Shown here piece by piece: positions 51,531-60,634 of a stretch of 64,000 nucleotides of DNA; positions within the stretch are counted from its first letter, which is position 1; each line of letters opens with the position of its first letter. The DNA is from Hymenobacter sp. YC55 (GTDB lineage Bacteria > Bacteroidota > Bacteroidia > Cytophagales > Hymenobacteraceae). A model generated the notes under the pieces. It saw only the letters and a program-made list of their open reading frames with translations. It was not told where the DNA came from and did no database searches. The position numbers and the translations under genes were made by a program. The stretch spans positions 62,001-126,000 of the forward strand of contig NZ_JARNTX010000002.1 in NCBI RefSeq assembly GCF_029433095.1, in the 5' to 3' direction.

Positions 51531-54500
51531 TTACTTGCCTTTGCCAGCTGTACCATCTTCGTTAGTTTTCTGCTTGCGCTTTTCTTTTTTGCCTTTGCCA
51601 TCCTTGGTTACCATCTTCATTTTCTCGGCGGTAGCCGCCTCGGGCGCTGGAGTAGCTGCCGGAGCTGCCGCGGCGGCAGGAGCCGTTACCGTCTTGCCTT
51701 CCAGGTCGAGTTCTATCACTTCGTAGCCTAGCTCAGCTAAGCCTGGGAAAGCCTTGGTCCGGTCGCCTACTACCACGATGTACATGTTGTCGGCGGGCAG
51801 GTATTTCTGGGCGCTGGCTTGCAAGTCTTCGCGCTTCAGATTCTTCAGAATTTCGCTTTGCTGCCGCACATAGTCGTTGGACAGGTCGTACTCGAGAAGG
51901 CGGCCCAAGAAGGCCGCTTTCTGCTGGCCGGTTTCATAGCGAAGTGCATCCTGCTGGCCTACCGACGCTTGCAGAAACTGCAGTTCCTCGTCCGTGGCGC
52001 CGTTGCGGTAGTTCTTGATTTCGCTCATGAACTCCTTCACCGAGGGCGCCGTAGCATCAGCCCGCACGCCGGCCTGCGCCGTGAACGGACCTACATAGCG
52101 GGAACTCTGAAAGCCGGAGCGCGCGCCGTAGGTGTAGCCTTTGTCTTCGCGCAGGTTCAGGTTGATGCGCGAGTTAAAGGCGCCGCCCAAAATGTAGTTG
52201 GCCAAGTAAGCGCGGTAGTAGTCGCCGGTGGCATCGTAGGGCAGGTTGGTTAGGTAGCCCACCCGAATTTCCGACTGCGCGGCGTTGTCTTTGTTAACGA
52301 AATAGATGCGCGTTTTGTCGGGCTGCGGGGCCGGCTGGCCGGCGGGCAGCGTCACGTTCTTACGGGCCCACGACTTCAGGAAGGCCATGCGCGGCACCAC
52401 CGTTTTTTGGTCAACATCGCCTACCAGCGTGAGGTAGCTCACATTGGGCGCATAGTTCTGGGTGTAGAACTGCTTTACATCGTCGAGCGTGATGCTCTGC
52501 ACTGTGGTTGTAGTACCCGATACCGGCACGCTCATAATATCGGTGGGGCCGTAGAGTAAGCGGGAGTAGGTTTTGTTGGCAATGACCACGGGCTGCGTGT
52601 TCTGGTTGGCAATACCTTCCAGCGTCTGCTTTTTCACCCTATCGAAATCAGCTTGGTCGAAGCGAGGATGCAGCAACACTTCTTCCAGCAGCGCCAGCGT
52701 GGCGGGTATGTTTTTGGTGAGGCTGCTCACCACCACCTGCGTATTGTCCTCGCCACCATACACCCGAACGGAGCTTCCGAGGCGGTCAAGAGCGGCGCTT
52801 AGTTGCTCACCGGTGTATTTCTGGGTGCCTTCGTTGAGCATAGCAGCCGTGAGGGCCGCTATACCGGCTTTGCCGGGGGTAGTTTGCTCTAGGCGGTGGC
52901 CGCCGCGCAACGTCAGCAGCATCGTCACCGTCGGAATTTCGGTGTTGCGGTTGCCCATCACGCGCAGGCCATTCTCGAAGTCTTCGCGCCACACAGCCGG
53001 CACTTGCACCACTGGGTTAGCACCGCTCTTGGGCTGCTTGCTCCGGTCGAAGTTGTCGGTGGCCTTCACGTACTTCAGGCCCGCGTACTCGTCTTTCGGC
53101 GCTTGGTAACCTTCTTTGCTCGGCGTGAAGTTGTTGGCTTTTGCTACTAGGTTGCTGGCACCTTTCGGCACTACGCTTAGTATTACGGCGTGCTTGCCTT
53201 TCACGTACTTGTTGTACACGCGCAGCACATCGGCTTTGGTGAGGCTGCGCACTTTTTGCAGCTCTAGGGGCAAGCGGTTGGGGTTGCCTGAGAAGGTCTG
53301 GTAGGCAGCCAACTGGCTTACTTTGCCGCTCACGCTGCTCAGGCCGTTGATGAGGTCGGTTTCGCGGCTGGCCTTGAAGCGGGCCACATCGTCGTCGGTC
53401 ACGCCGGTGCGCTCAAACTCAGCCAGGGTGCGGCGCACTAGCACTTCCATGCTATCGAGGCCTTTGCCCGGCAAGCTCAAGCTGGTGATAGTAAACTCGC
53501 CAGCCAGCTCGGTGGTAGGGTGGTAGGCCTGCGCCTGCACCGCCTTCTGCGTTTTGATGAGGTTCTTGTAGAGCAACGACGTTTTGCCGCCCCCGATTAT
53601 CTCGGCCAGAGCATCAATAGCTACTTCGTCGGGGTGGTACTGCGGCACGGTGGGGAACACCATTTGCAGCATCGGGAAGCGCACATTGTCTTCGTAGCTC
53701 ACGTATCGGTCGGCGGAAAGTACCGGCTCGGGCAGCTTCATGTTCTGCACGGCGGGTCCGCGGTTGATGGGGCCGAAGTACTTCTCCACCATCTTCACCA
53801 CTTCGGCCGGCTTCACGTCGCCGCCTACGGTGATAGTGGCGTTGTTGGGGCCATACCAGCGCAAGAAGAAGTTTTTCAGGTCGTTAACGTCCGACCGGTC
53901 CAGGTCTTCGAGGTAGCCGATGGTTAGCCAGCTGTAGGGGTGGCCGTACGGGTAGAGCGTTTTGGCAATGTTCTCGCCAGCCAAGCCGTACGGGCGGTTG
54001 TCGTAGTTCTGGCCCCGCTCATTTTTCACGGTGGAGCGCTGCACCTCAAACTTCTGCTGCGTTACGGCATCCAGCAAAAAGCCCATGCGGTCGGCTTCCA
54101 GCCACAGCGCCGTTTCGAGCTGATTGTTGGGAATGGTTTCGTAGTAGTTGGTTCGGTCGCGGTTGGTGGAACCGTTGAGGGTGCCGCCCGCCGAGGAAAC
54201 CAGCTTGAAGTGCTGCTCGTCGCCAACGTGGTCGGAACCCTGGAACATCATGTGCTCGAAGAAGTGAGCAAACCCCGATTTGCCGATCTGCTCGCGCGCC
54301 GAGCCTACGTGGTACGTCACGTCGACGTGGGCGAGTGGGTCGGAGTGGTCTTCGTGGATCAGCAAGGTTAGGCCGTTGGGCAGCACATACTTCTCGTACG
54401 GAATGACTACTTCGGTGCCTTTGCGGGTTACTTTCTCAACGAGGCGCGTGCCGCTCGTAGTGGCAGCAGGTTTGGCCGCTGGTTTTTGTTGAGCCGTGGC

Positions 54501-54557
54501 GGGAGGCAACGCTAAGGCAACCCCGAGGCCTAGCAGCCAAATAGATTTCAAGGTCAT
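51531..54557 (-). CDS. M16 (insulinase-like) metalloprotease, two-domain
   Basis: The start MTLKSIWLLGLGVALALPPA gives 1008 residues with a signal peptide, so the enzyme is exported, probably periplasmic or outer-membrane facing. The zinc motif HFFEH (His98, Glu101, His102) lies in the first peptidase domain, with a downstream Glu near 178. A second M16 domain from about 520 has RGGHRLEQTTPGKAG but lacks HxxEH, the usual inactive partner. The tail is Lys-rich and charged, ending KQKTNEDGTAGKGK. Such pairs degrade peptides. Confidence 0.9.
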   Translation of the reverse strand: MTLKSIWLLGLGVALALPPATAQQKPAAKPAATTSGTRLVEKVTRKGTEVVIPYEKYVLPNGLTLLIHEDHSDPLAHVDVTYHVGSAREQIGKSGFAHFFEHMMFQGSDHVGDEQHFKLVSSAGGTLNGSTNRDRTNYYETIPNNQLETALWLEADRMGFLLDAVTQQKFEVQRSTVKNERGQNYDNRPYGLAGENIAKTLYPYGHPYSWLTIGYLEDLDRSDVNDLKNFFLRWYGPNNATITVGGDVKPAEVVKMVEKYFGPINRGPAVQNMKLPEPVLSADRYVSYEDNVRFPMLQMVFPTVPQYHPDEVAIDALAEIIGGGKTSLLYKNLIKTQKAVQAQAYHPTTELAGEFTITSLSLPGKGLDSMEVLVRRTLAEFERTGVTDDDVARFKASRETDLINGLSSVSGKVSQLAAYQTFSGNPNRLPLELQKVRSLTKADVLRVYNKYVKGKHAVILSVVPKGASNLVAKANNFTPSKEGYQAPKDEYAGLKYVKATDNFDRSKQPKSGANPVVQVPAVWREDFENGLRVMGNRNTEIPTVTMLLTLRGGHRLEQTTPGKAGIAALTAAMLNEGTQKYTGEQLSAALDRLGSSVRVYGGEDNTQVVVSSLTKNIPATLALLEEVLLHPRFDQADFDRVKKQTLEGIANQNTQPVVIANKTYSRLLYGPTDIMSVPVSGTTTTVQSITLDDVKQFYTQNYAPNVSYLTLVGDVDQKTVVPRMAFLKSWARKNVTLPAGQPAPQPDKTRIYFVNKDNAAQSEIRVGYLTNLPYDATGDYYRAYLANYILGGAFNSRINLNLREDKGYTYGARSGFQSSRYVGPFTAQAGVRADATAPSVKEFMSEIKNYRNGATDEELQFLQASVGQQDALRYETGQQKAAFLGRLLEYDLSNDYVRQQSEILKNLKREDLQASAQKYLPADNMYIVVVGDRTKAFPGLAELGYEVIELDLEGKTVTAPAAAAAPAATPAPEAATAEKMKMVTKDGKGKKEKRKQKTNEDGTAGKGK

Positions 54558-54814
54558 ATGGATGGTACTACTAAAAGAAAAATGAAAACGTAATCGGGAA
54601 GTAAAGAGGTTGATAGACGCGCCCAAATCCAAAAAGACGCATGAACTGTGGTCAACTTTAATCTATCTTTTCCACCTAGACAGCAGTATTTCCACTAAAC
54701 ATAGGAAATGCTGCTTGCCGTTCTGAATGCCAAGTAATATGAATATTGTAAAAAATAGTTGCTTCATTACAAATTCATAAACGCAAGGATAGCTTAACTA
54801 ATAGGATTGGCACT
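54558..54814. other. gap with promoter, otherwise empty
   Basis: Just under 260 bases between the M16 and STAS-like starts, divergent in orientation. Apart from the -7 box at its right end, nothing was seen. Confidence 0.4.
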
Positions 54815-54822
54815 TATATTTG
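54815..54822 (+). promoter_or_regulatory. -7 promoter element for the second STAS-like gene
   Basis: TATATTTG is a perfect TAnnTTTG, 18 bases before the ATG at 54841. It excludes an upstream ATG at 54820 as the start, since that would lie inside the promoter. Confidence 0.5.
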
Positions 54823-54840
54823 CTGGATTCTGCTGCTGTT

Positions 54841-55254
54841 ATGCTCGTTACCAACCTCGAATACTTGCTTCTTTCCTACCGCCCCGATTTGGGCCAGGTG
54901 TTCTTGCGTTGGACCCGTCCGGCTACTTCCGAGGAGCACCGGAGCGGCTACCAAGCAGCCCTCGAACTAGCGCAGCGCGAGAAGGTAGGTCGTTGGTTGG
55001 TGGATTTGCGCAGCCGCGGTTTAGCCGATCCTGTTGATTTTCGTTGGGTGGTTACTTCTTTCCGCGAGCAGTTAACAAGTGCACTCCCTGGCGTTCGGCC
55101 TTGCCTGGCCTACCTCGTGCTGCCCTACCACGCCGAGACGCTGAGCCTGCGCCTAGCCGAAGAGATGGCTACTGATTCGGTGGCCGACAGCATGGCCATG
55201 CGGGTTTTCACCGAAGAGCAAGCCGCGCAGGAGTGGTTGCAGAGCCGCTCGTAA
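54841..55254 (+). CDS. SpoIIAA/STAS-like protein, paralogue 2
   Basis: The 137-residue protein (start MLVTNLEYLLLSYRPDLGQV) has alternating strands and helices: VFLRWTRPATSEEHRSGYQA, GRWLVDLRSRGLADPVDFRW, CLAYLVLPYHAETLSLRLAE. It has the SpoIIAA-like layout of the paralogue near 34.1 kb. Unknown function. It is monocistronic with a short leader. Confidence 0.65.
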   Translation: MLVTNLEYLLLSYRPDLGQVFLRWTRPATSEEHRSGYQAALELAQREKVGRWLVDLRSRGLADPVDFRWVVTSFREQLTSALPGVRPCLAYLVLPYHAETLSLRLAEEMATDSVADSMAMRVFTEEQAAQEWLQSRS

Positions 55255-55417
55255 GTAGATTGCCAGGCCGTAGCGATAGTAATAACGTTTGTTCTACAAC
55301 TAGTTAGCATAGTGCCGCTGTAAGGCGTAAGCAGTTCCGTTTCTATCATTTGCGACATTTTCGACACCTTGGGGCGCGGGCAACTTGAGTTGCCTATTCC
55401 TCCATCTACTTTGTCGT

Positions 55418-57127
55418 ATGCGCATTTCTGTTTCCTGTGTGCTGGTACTCGCGGCGCTAGCCAGCTGCCAGAGCAAATCCACTTCGTCGTCGGAGGCGGG
55501 GGCCGGAACGGCGGCTTCTAGTTCGCCGTCTGATACCACCATTGTCTCGCCACCCGATGGCATTACGGCCGCCGATATCGGCCAGCAAATAAAAGTGTTG
55601 GCTTCCGACGAGTTTCAAGGCCGTAAACCCTTCACGGTGGGCGAAGAGAAAACCGTGGCCTACCTCACCGACCAGTTTCGGAAGCTAGGCTTGAAGCCCG
55701 GTCCCGATGGTACCTACTTCCAGAATGTGCCGTTGGTGGAAATCACCGGCCAGCCCGCCCCTACTATGCAGATAAGCGGCGGGAAAAGCGGCCCTATCAC
55801 GCTCAATTACAAAACGGATTACGTGGCTTTCACGGAACAGGAAAAGCCCGCCGTAGCGCTGCAAAATTCTGAAATGGTGTTTGCCGGCTACGGCGTGGTG
55901 GCCCCAGAGTATAAGTGGAACGACTACGCGGGCCTGGATGTGAAAGGCAAAACCGTGGTGGTGCTCGTCAACGACCCCGGCAATGCTGGCAACGATACCA
56001 CCTTATTTAAGGGCAAGGCCATGACTTACTACGGCCGCTGGACATACAAATACGAGGAAGCCGCCCGCCAGGGCGCCGCCGGCCTGATCATCGTGCACGA
56101 CACCGAGCCGGCTGCCTACCCGTGGTCGGTGGTGCAAAGCAGCTACTCCGGCGCCAAACTCCGGCCGCAACGCGCCGACAAGGGCGCCAGCAAGTGCGTG
56201 ATTGAAGGCTGGATGACACTGGATGCGGCTAAGAAGATGTTTACGGCCGCCGGCCAATCGTACGAGGAAGCCTATGCCGCGGCCAACAAGCCCGGTTTCA
56301 AGGCCAGCTCGCTCGGCGGTCTAACCATGAGCACGAGCGTGAAAAATAAGCTGCGTCGCACTGCTTCTAAAAACGTGCTGGCGGTACTGCCCGGCTCCAC
56401 CCGCGCCGACGAGTACATTATCTACACTGCCCATTGGGACCACCTCGGCATTGGGGCGGCCATCAACGGCGACTCTATCCACAACGGCGCCGTGGACAAC
56501 GCCAGTGGCTGCGCTGCACTGATTAGTATCGCCAAAGCCTACACGCAGCTGCCTAAAGCGCCCGGCCGGAGCATCGTGTTTTTGGCCGTAACCGGTGAGG
56601 AACAGGGCCTATTGGGCTCTGCCTACTATGCCGCTCACCCGGTATTTCCGCTCAAGAAAACGGTGGCTGATTTGAACATGGATGCCTTGTCAGCCTTCGG
56701 ACCCATGCGCGACTTGACGGTTATCGGCTACGGTCAGTCGGAGCTAGATGACTACGCCCGCGACGCCGCCAAAGAGCAGAACCGCTACATCCTGCCCGAC
56801 CAGCACCCCGAAAAAGGCAGCTTCTACCGCTCCGACCACTTCAGCTTTGCCTTCGTAGGCGTGCCCGCTCTCGATGCCAAAGGTGCCTTCGACAGCCGTG
56901 CCCGCGGCAAAGAATACGCCGCCCAACAGATGCAAGCTTACACCGCCAAAAACTACCACCAGCCCTCCGACGAGTACGACCCCAAATGGGATTTGCGCGG
57001 CATGGAACAGGATGCGCGCCTGCTCTTCCGCATCGGCCAGCGCCTCGCCGAAGAAAGCACGTTCCCGAAATGGAAGCCAGGCTCGGAGTTCAAGGCCACC
57101 CGGGAGAAAAGCTTAGCTAGCAAGTAG
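55418..57127 (+). CDS. M28 family aminopeptidase, lipoprotein
   Basis: The start MRISVSCVLVLAALASCQSK gives 569 residues; the Cys is a lipobox, so it is membrane-anchored on the outside. A PA domain (about 80 to 280) precedes the M28 core with zinc-binding residues in YTAHWDHLGIG, DNASGCAALISIAKAY and AVTGEEQGLLGSAYYA. It releases amino acids from peptide ends. A -7 box variant (TACTTTG) ends four bases before the ATG, as for the small ORF near 268. Confidence 0.9.
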   Translation: MRISVSCVLVLAALASCQSKSTSSSEAGAGTAASSSPSDTTIVSPPDGITAADIGQQIKVLASDEFQGRKPFTVGEEKTVAYLTDQFRKLGLKPGPDGTYFQNVPLVEITGQPAPTMQISGGKSGPITLNYKTDYVAFTEQEKPAVALQNSEMVFAGYGVVAPEYKWNDYAGLDVKGKTVVVLVNDPGNAGNDTTLFKGKAMTYYGRWTYKYEEAARQGAAGLIIVHDTEPAAYPWSVVQSSYSGAKLRPQRADKGASKCVIEGWMTLDAAKKMFTAAGQSYEEAYAAANKPGFKASSLGGLTMSTSVKNKLRRTASKNVLAVLPGSTRADEYIIYTAHWDHLGIGAAINGDSIHNGAVDNASGCAALISIAKAYTQLPKAPGRSIVFLAVTGEEQGLLGSAYYAAHPVFPLKKTVADLNMDALSAFGPMRDLTVIGYGQSELDDYARDAAKEQNRYILPDQHPEKGSFYRSDHFSFAFVGVPALDAKGAFDSRARGKEYAAQQMQAYTAKNYHQPSDEYDPKWDLRGMEQDARLLFRIGQRLAEESTFPKWKPGSEFKATREKSLASK

Positions 57128-57210
57128 AGATAACTCGTTGACATTAAACGGCTACATGATTCACTATTCACTTATTGAAACGTCCCGCATGCTGCCGCTG
57201 CCACACTAAC

Positions 57211-57372
57211 CGTCATGCTGAGCGCAGTCGAAGCATCTCGCGTGCTGACGTTGCCAAACTAACCGTCATGCTGAGCGGAGCCGAAGCATCTCGCTCGACT
57301 CGTTGCATCGGCAAAAGAGGTTACCACACTAGCGAGATGCTTCGGCTTCGTTGCGCTGCGCTCAGCATGACG
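57211..57372. repeat. cluster of three REP-like units, family A
   Basis: Units at 57211 and 57263 are on plus (GTCATGCTGAGCG, CGAAGCATCTCGC), and one at 57330 is on minus with the same GTTGC/TCG insert. The whole gap between the M28 gene and the GT2 gene holds only these and a terminator. Confidence 0.85.
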
Positions 57373-57491
57373 GGCTAATTGCATTGAAAAACAGCTTGTG
57401 TCAGGAATGGCGGCCAGCTAGATGCTTTGTCTCTGGTCCGTATGATGATTAGGTAGGGTATGACGCACGTGCTTTCAGTAGGTGCTGAAAC

Positions 57492-57528
57492 AAAAAAAGC
57501 CCTGGCATTTAGTGCCAGGGCTTTTTTT
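57492..57528 (-). terminator. strong terminator after the GT2 gene
   Basis: Perfect 16-base arms (AAAAAAAGCCCTGGCA) on a 5-base loop, with T residues on the minus strand. Confidence 0.9.
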
Positions 57529-57551
57529 TTGTGGGTATAAAAACAAGTAAC

Positions 57552-58652
57552 TCAACCTTCGGCCCATTGGTAGCGGCGCTGTTTCCATTGGATATAGCCG
57601 GGCCAGAGGGTGTAGCCAATGACGGCCAGCGACATGACGCAGAGGTAGGGCTCGTACAGTAACAGCAGCCCCAATGATTCGCGGCGGCCTACTTGCCGGA
57701 GCGTGATGGCCAGAAACAGCGTCTGGCACAGAATTTTAGCGGCGTATACCCCAAGCATAAACAGGGGTGTATGCAAACCAGGCCAGAACAAGATAGGGTA
57801 GAAGATGCCGTAGGCTCCGAATAACAACGAAAGCTGGCTAGGGAGCCGGACAGCGCCTTTCATCCAGCGCTTTCGCTGCCAAAGCAAATGGCGCATAGTG
57901 GGTTGGGGCACCGTTACGCCAAGTATGCGTGGGTCGCAGAGGTTGCGGAAGCCCCACCCCTGCGCAACAATCTTGGAGAAGAGTTGCAGGTCTTCGGTGA
58001 TGCTAAAGGCTAGTGCCTCATAGCCGCCAATGGACTCGTAAGCCGCCCGCGTAACCAGCATGTTGTTGCCGACCGACGTAACCGGCACACCCGTATCAGA
58101 CAGCAGCCGGATGACGTTGAGGCCAAATAGCCAGTCGAGACCCTGGAGGCGACCGAATACAGTGCTGTTGGCGGTGGTGATGCCCGTCACGACGCCCACG
58201 TTGTTGGTTTCGGTGGCGGCTAGCATGGTTTCCACCCATTCAGGGGCAAGCGCCATGTCGGCGTCGGTGAGCAGGAAATAGTCGGTGGTGGCGGCGCGGC
58301 AGAGGTGGGCCAGGGCGTTGCTTTTGCCGCGGGCCGTGCCCAAGCGGTGGCGCACGCTCAGCAGCCGGAACTGCGGCTTGTCTTTGATGAAGTGCGCCAC
58401 AACGGCCGCCGTGTTGTCGGTAGACGCGTCATCGGCAATCAGGATTTCCAGTAGCTCCGACGGGTAATTGAGGCGGGTTAGGGAGGTAAGGCACCGCTCG
58501 ATGGTAGCTTCCTCATTGCGGGCCGCAATCAGAATGCTTACTCGGGGCCGGGCTTTGGTACCGGCCGGGGCTGGCTTGGCGAGCAGCAGCAGCACCAAAA
58601 ACACAATAAAGAGCCCGAAAAACAAGCTCAAAAAGATAATCGAGAGCAACAT
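57552..58652 (-). CDS. family 2 glycosyltransferase, membrane-bound
   Basis: The 366-residue protein has a leading membrane helix, then the GT2 core: VSILIAARNEEATIERCLTS, ILIADDASTDNTAAV, LLTDADMALAPEWVE (the DxD) and LLWQRKRWMKGA (QxxRW), followed by several membrane helices. It probably makes a surface polysaccharide or glycolipid. Target unknown. It is separated from the MFS gene and is monocistronic. Confidence 0.88.
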   Translation of the reverse strand: MLLSIIFLSLFFGLFIVFLVLLLLAKPAPAGTKARPRVSILIAARNEEATIERCLTSLTRLNYPSELLEILIADDASTDNTAAVVAHFIKDKPQFRLLSVRHRLGTARGKSNALAHLCRAATTDYFLLTDADMALAPEWVETMLAATETNNVGVVTGITTANSTVFGRLQGLDWLFGLNVIRLLSDTGVPVTSVGNNMLVTRAAYESIGGYEALAFSITEDLQLFSKIVAQGWGFRNLCDPRILGVTVPQPTMRHLLWQRKRWMKGAVRLPSQLSLLFGAYGIFYPILFWPGLHTPLFMLGVYAAKILCQTLFLAITLRQVGRRESLGLLLLYEPYLCVMSLAVIGYTLWPGYIQWKQRRYQWAEG

Positions 58653-58834
58653 AGGCGGTTATGAGAGGGAATAGGTCGCACCGCCCGAATCGAGAAAGGA
58701 AGCGCAGTCCTGGTTTGCTTAGGGTGTACGGCGCGTAGCAAATAATGCGTTGTGAGGTAAATGCGTATTTTGAAGCCTGCCCCATCCGTATAAACACGCA
58801 GTGCTTCAAGCACATCGGCAAGCTCAAGCACAAC

Positions 58835-58865
58835 AAAAAGCCCCGACCACAGAAGCAGCCGGGGC
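58835..58865 (-). terminator. weak terminator after the MFS gene
   Basis: GCCCCG and CGGGGC arms with a long 14-base loop; the minus strand runs into GCTTTTTG. Placed 20 bases past the MFS stop. Confidence 0.5.
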
Positions 58866-58887
58866 AAGAAAGTATAGCAGAGAATAG

Positions 58888-60297
58888 TTAAACTCTGGGG
58901 TCGGGAATAGCGCCGGGGTCGTAGCTAGGATTGATGGGCTGGTCGTCGGTGAGCGGCAGCGCTACCTTCTCGTTGTCGTCGACGCGAAGGGTAAACAAGC
59001 CGGCCAGTACCATAAGCACGCCACCCAACACCACTACGTTCAGCGGGTCGAGGCTCGGAAACTGTTTCATGATGGCCGGCAAGCCCAACGAAGCGCACAC
59101 CTGCGGCAGCACAATAAAGGCGTTGAAAACTCCCATGAAGTGTCCCATTTTGTGCGCCGGAATCGAGCCGGCCAGCATAGCATACGGCACCGACAAAATA
59201 GAAGTCCAGGCGATACCCACTCCTACCATCGACACAAGCAGCATCCAGGGCTCAGTGATAAACGCCACCGACATAAGACCAAGACCACCCGCCGTCAGGC
59301 AAACCATGTGCGTTAGTTTGCGGCTTAATTTGCGGGCCACCACAGGCAGCAACAAGCTAAACGCAGCCGAGATGCCGCTATACATGGCAAAGGCTTCGCC
59401 CACAAAGTTGGCCCCCTCGTTGAAGGCCGCTGACTTGGAATCGGTAGTGCCGTAGAGGTGCTTGGTAACGGCTAACGTGGTGAAAATCCACATGCAAAAC
59501 AGCCCAAACCACGTGAAAAACTGCACCACTGCCAGCTGCTTCATCACCTTGGGCATGTGCAAAGCGCCCGAGAAGGTTTCCTTGACGCCCTGCATAAACG
59601 TAACCGAGCTTTTCTCCCGCTCGAACGCCTCCATGTCTTCGGGCGGGTACTCCGTTGACGTAAATACCGTGTAAAGCACGCACAAGAAAAACGCCGCCGC
59701 CCCGAGGTAGTAGGCATACTTCACCGAGTTGGGCACAATCCCGGCCGCCGCTTCATTAGCGACTCCCAACTTGGTGAGCAGCGTAGGCAGCAACGACGCT
59801 ACCACGGCGCCTACCCCAATAAAAAACGACTGCATAGCAAAGCCGCTGGTATACTGCTCGTTGGGTAGCTTGTCGCCCACGAAAGCCCGGAACGGCTCCA
59901 TGCTGATGTTGATGCTAGCATCCATAATCCACAGCATTCCACCCGCAATCCACAGCGTGGGCGAGTTGGGCATAATCAGCATGGCTATCGACGCCAAGAT
60001 GGCGCCCACCAAAAAGAAAGGCCGCCGCCGCCCCCACCGTGGGCTCCACGTGCGGTCCGACATATAGCCAATAACCGGCTGCACCAGCAACCCCGTCAGT
60101 GGGGCCGCCACCCACAAAATAGGAATGTCGTCGGGGTTGGCGCCGAGGTTCGAGAAGATGCGGCTGGTGTTGGCATTTTGAAGAGCAAACCCGAACTGAA
60201 TGCCCATGAAACCGAAGCTCATGTTCCAGATTTGCCAGAAGCTCAAACGAGGTTTTTTGCGGGTGCTACTCGGAGCCGCCGCTACGCCGGTTGCCAT
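58888..60297 (-). CDS. SLC45/GPH-like MFS sugar transporter
   Basis: The 469-residue, 12-helix protein starts with LSFWQIWNMSFGFMGIQFGF and has PVIGYMSDRTWSPRWGRRRP, the RxGRRRP loop of sucrose/maltose-type SLC45 carriers. Its position directly downstream of two GH13 amylase genes on the same strand suggests it imports maltose or malto-oligosaccharides made by them. The exact sugar is inferred. Confidence 0.85.
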   Translation of the reverse strand: MATGVAAAPSSTRKKPRLSFWQIWNMSFGFMGIQFGFALQNANTSRIFSNLGANPDDIPILWVAAPLTGLLVQPVIGYMSDRTWSPRWGRRRPFFLVGAILASIAMLIMPNSPTLWIAGGMLWIMDASINISMEPFRAFVGDKLPNEQYTSGFAMQSFFIGVGAVVASLLPTLLTKLGVANEAAAGIVPNSVKYAYYLGAAAFFLCVLYTVFTSTEYPPEDMEAFEREKSSVTFMQGVKETFSGALHMPKVMKQLAVVQFFTWFGLFCMWIFTTLAVTKHLYGTTDSKSAAFNEGANFVGEAFAMYSGISAAFSLLLPVVARKLSRKLTHMVCLTAGGLGLMSVAFITEPWMLLVSMVGVGIAWTSILSVPYAMLAGSIPAHKMGHFMGVFNAFIVLPQVCASLGLPAIMKQFPSLDPLNVVVLGGVLMVLAGLFTLRVDDNEKVALPLTDDQPINPSYDPGAIPDPRV

Positions 60298-60417
60298 AGG
60301 AGGTGGGAATTGGTGGTGGGGATGCGGTGAAGGTAATAAGATAGCAAAAGAACCTCATGCATAGCACAGCGGAGCCAACGCATCTAGGAGTAGTTGATTA
60401 ACCGGTGTTTACCAAGA

Positions 60418-60608
60418 ACGTCATGCTGAGCGCAGTCGAAGCATCTTGCGTGCTGACGTTGTGGGCCTAATTGACTTTACCACACTACTTGTCATGCTGA
60501 GCGCAGTGCAACGAAGCCGAAGCATCTCGCTCGACTCGTTGCACTGCTAAGAGGGTCTACCACACTAGCGAGATGCTTCGGCTTCGTTGCACTGCGCTCA
60601 GCATGACG
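60418..60608. repeat. cluster of three REP-like units, family A
   Basis: Units at 60418 and 60490 are on plus, and 60566 on minus, with the shared GTCATGCTGAGCGCAGT start. A degenerate unit lies near 60360. They occupy the gap between the MFS gene start and the amylase stop, with only 26 bases between the last unit and the amylase gene end. Confidence 0.85.
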
Positions 60609-60634
60609 TTCTTCTTTATTGTTGGCTCTTGATT

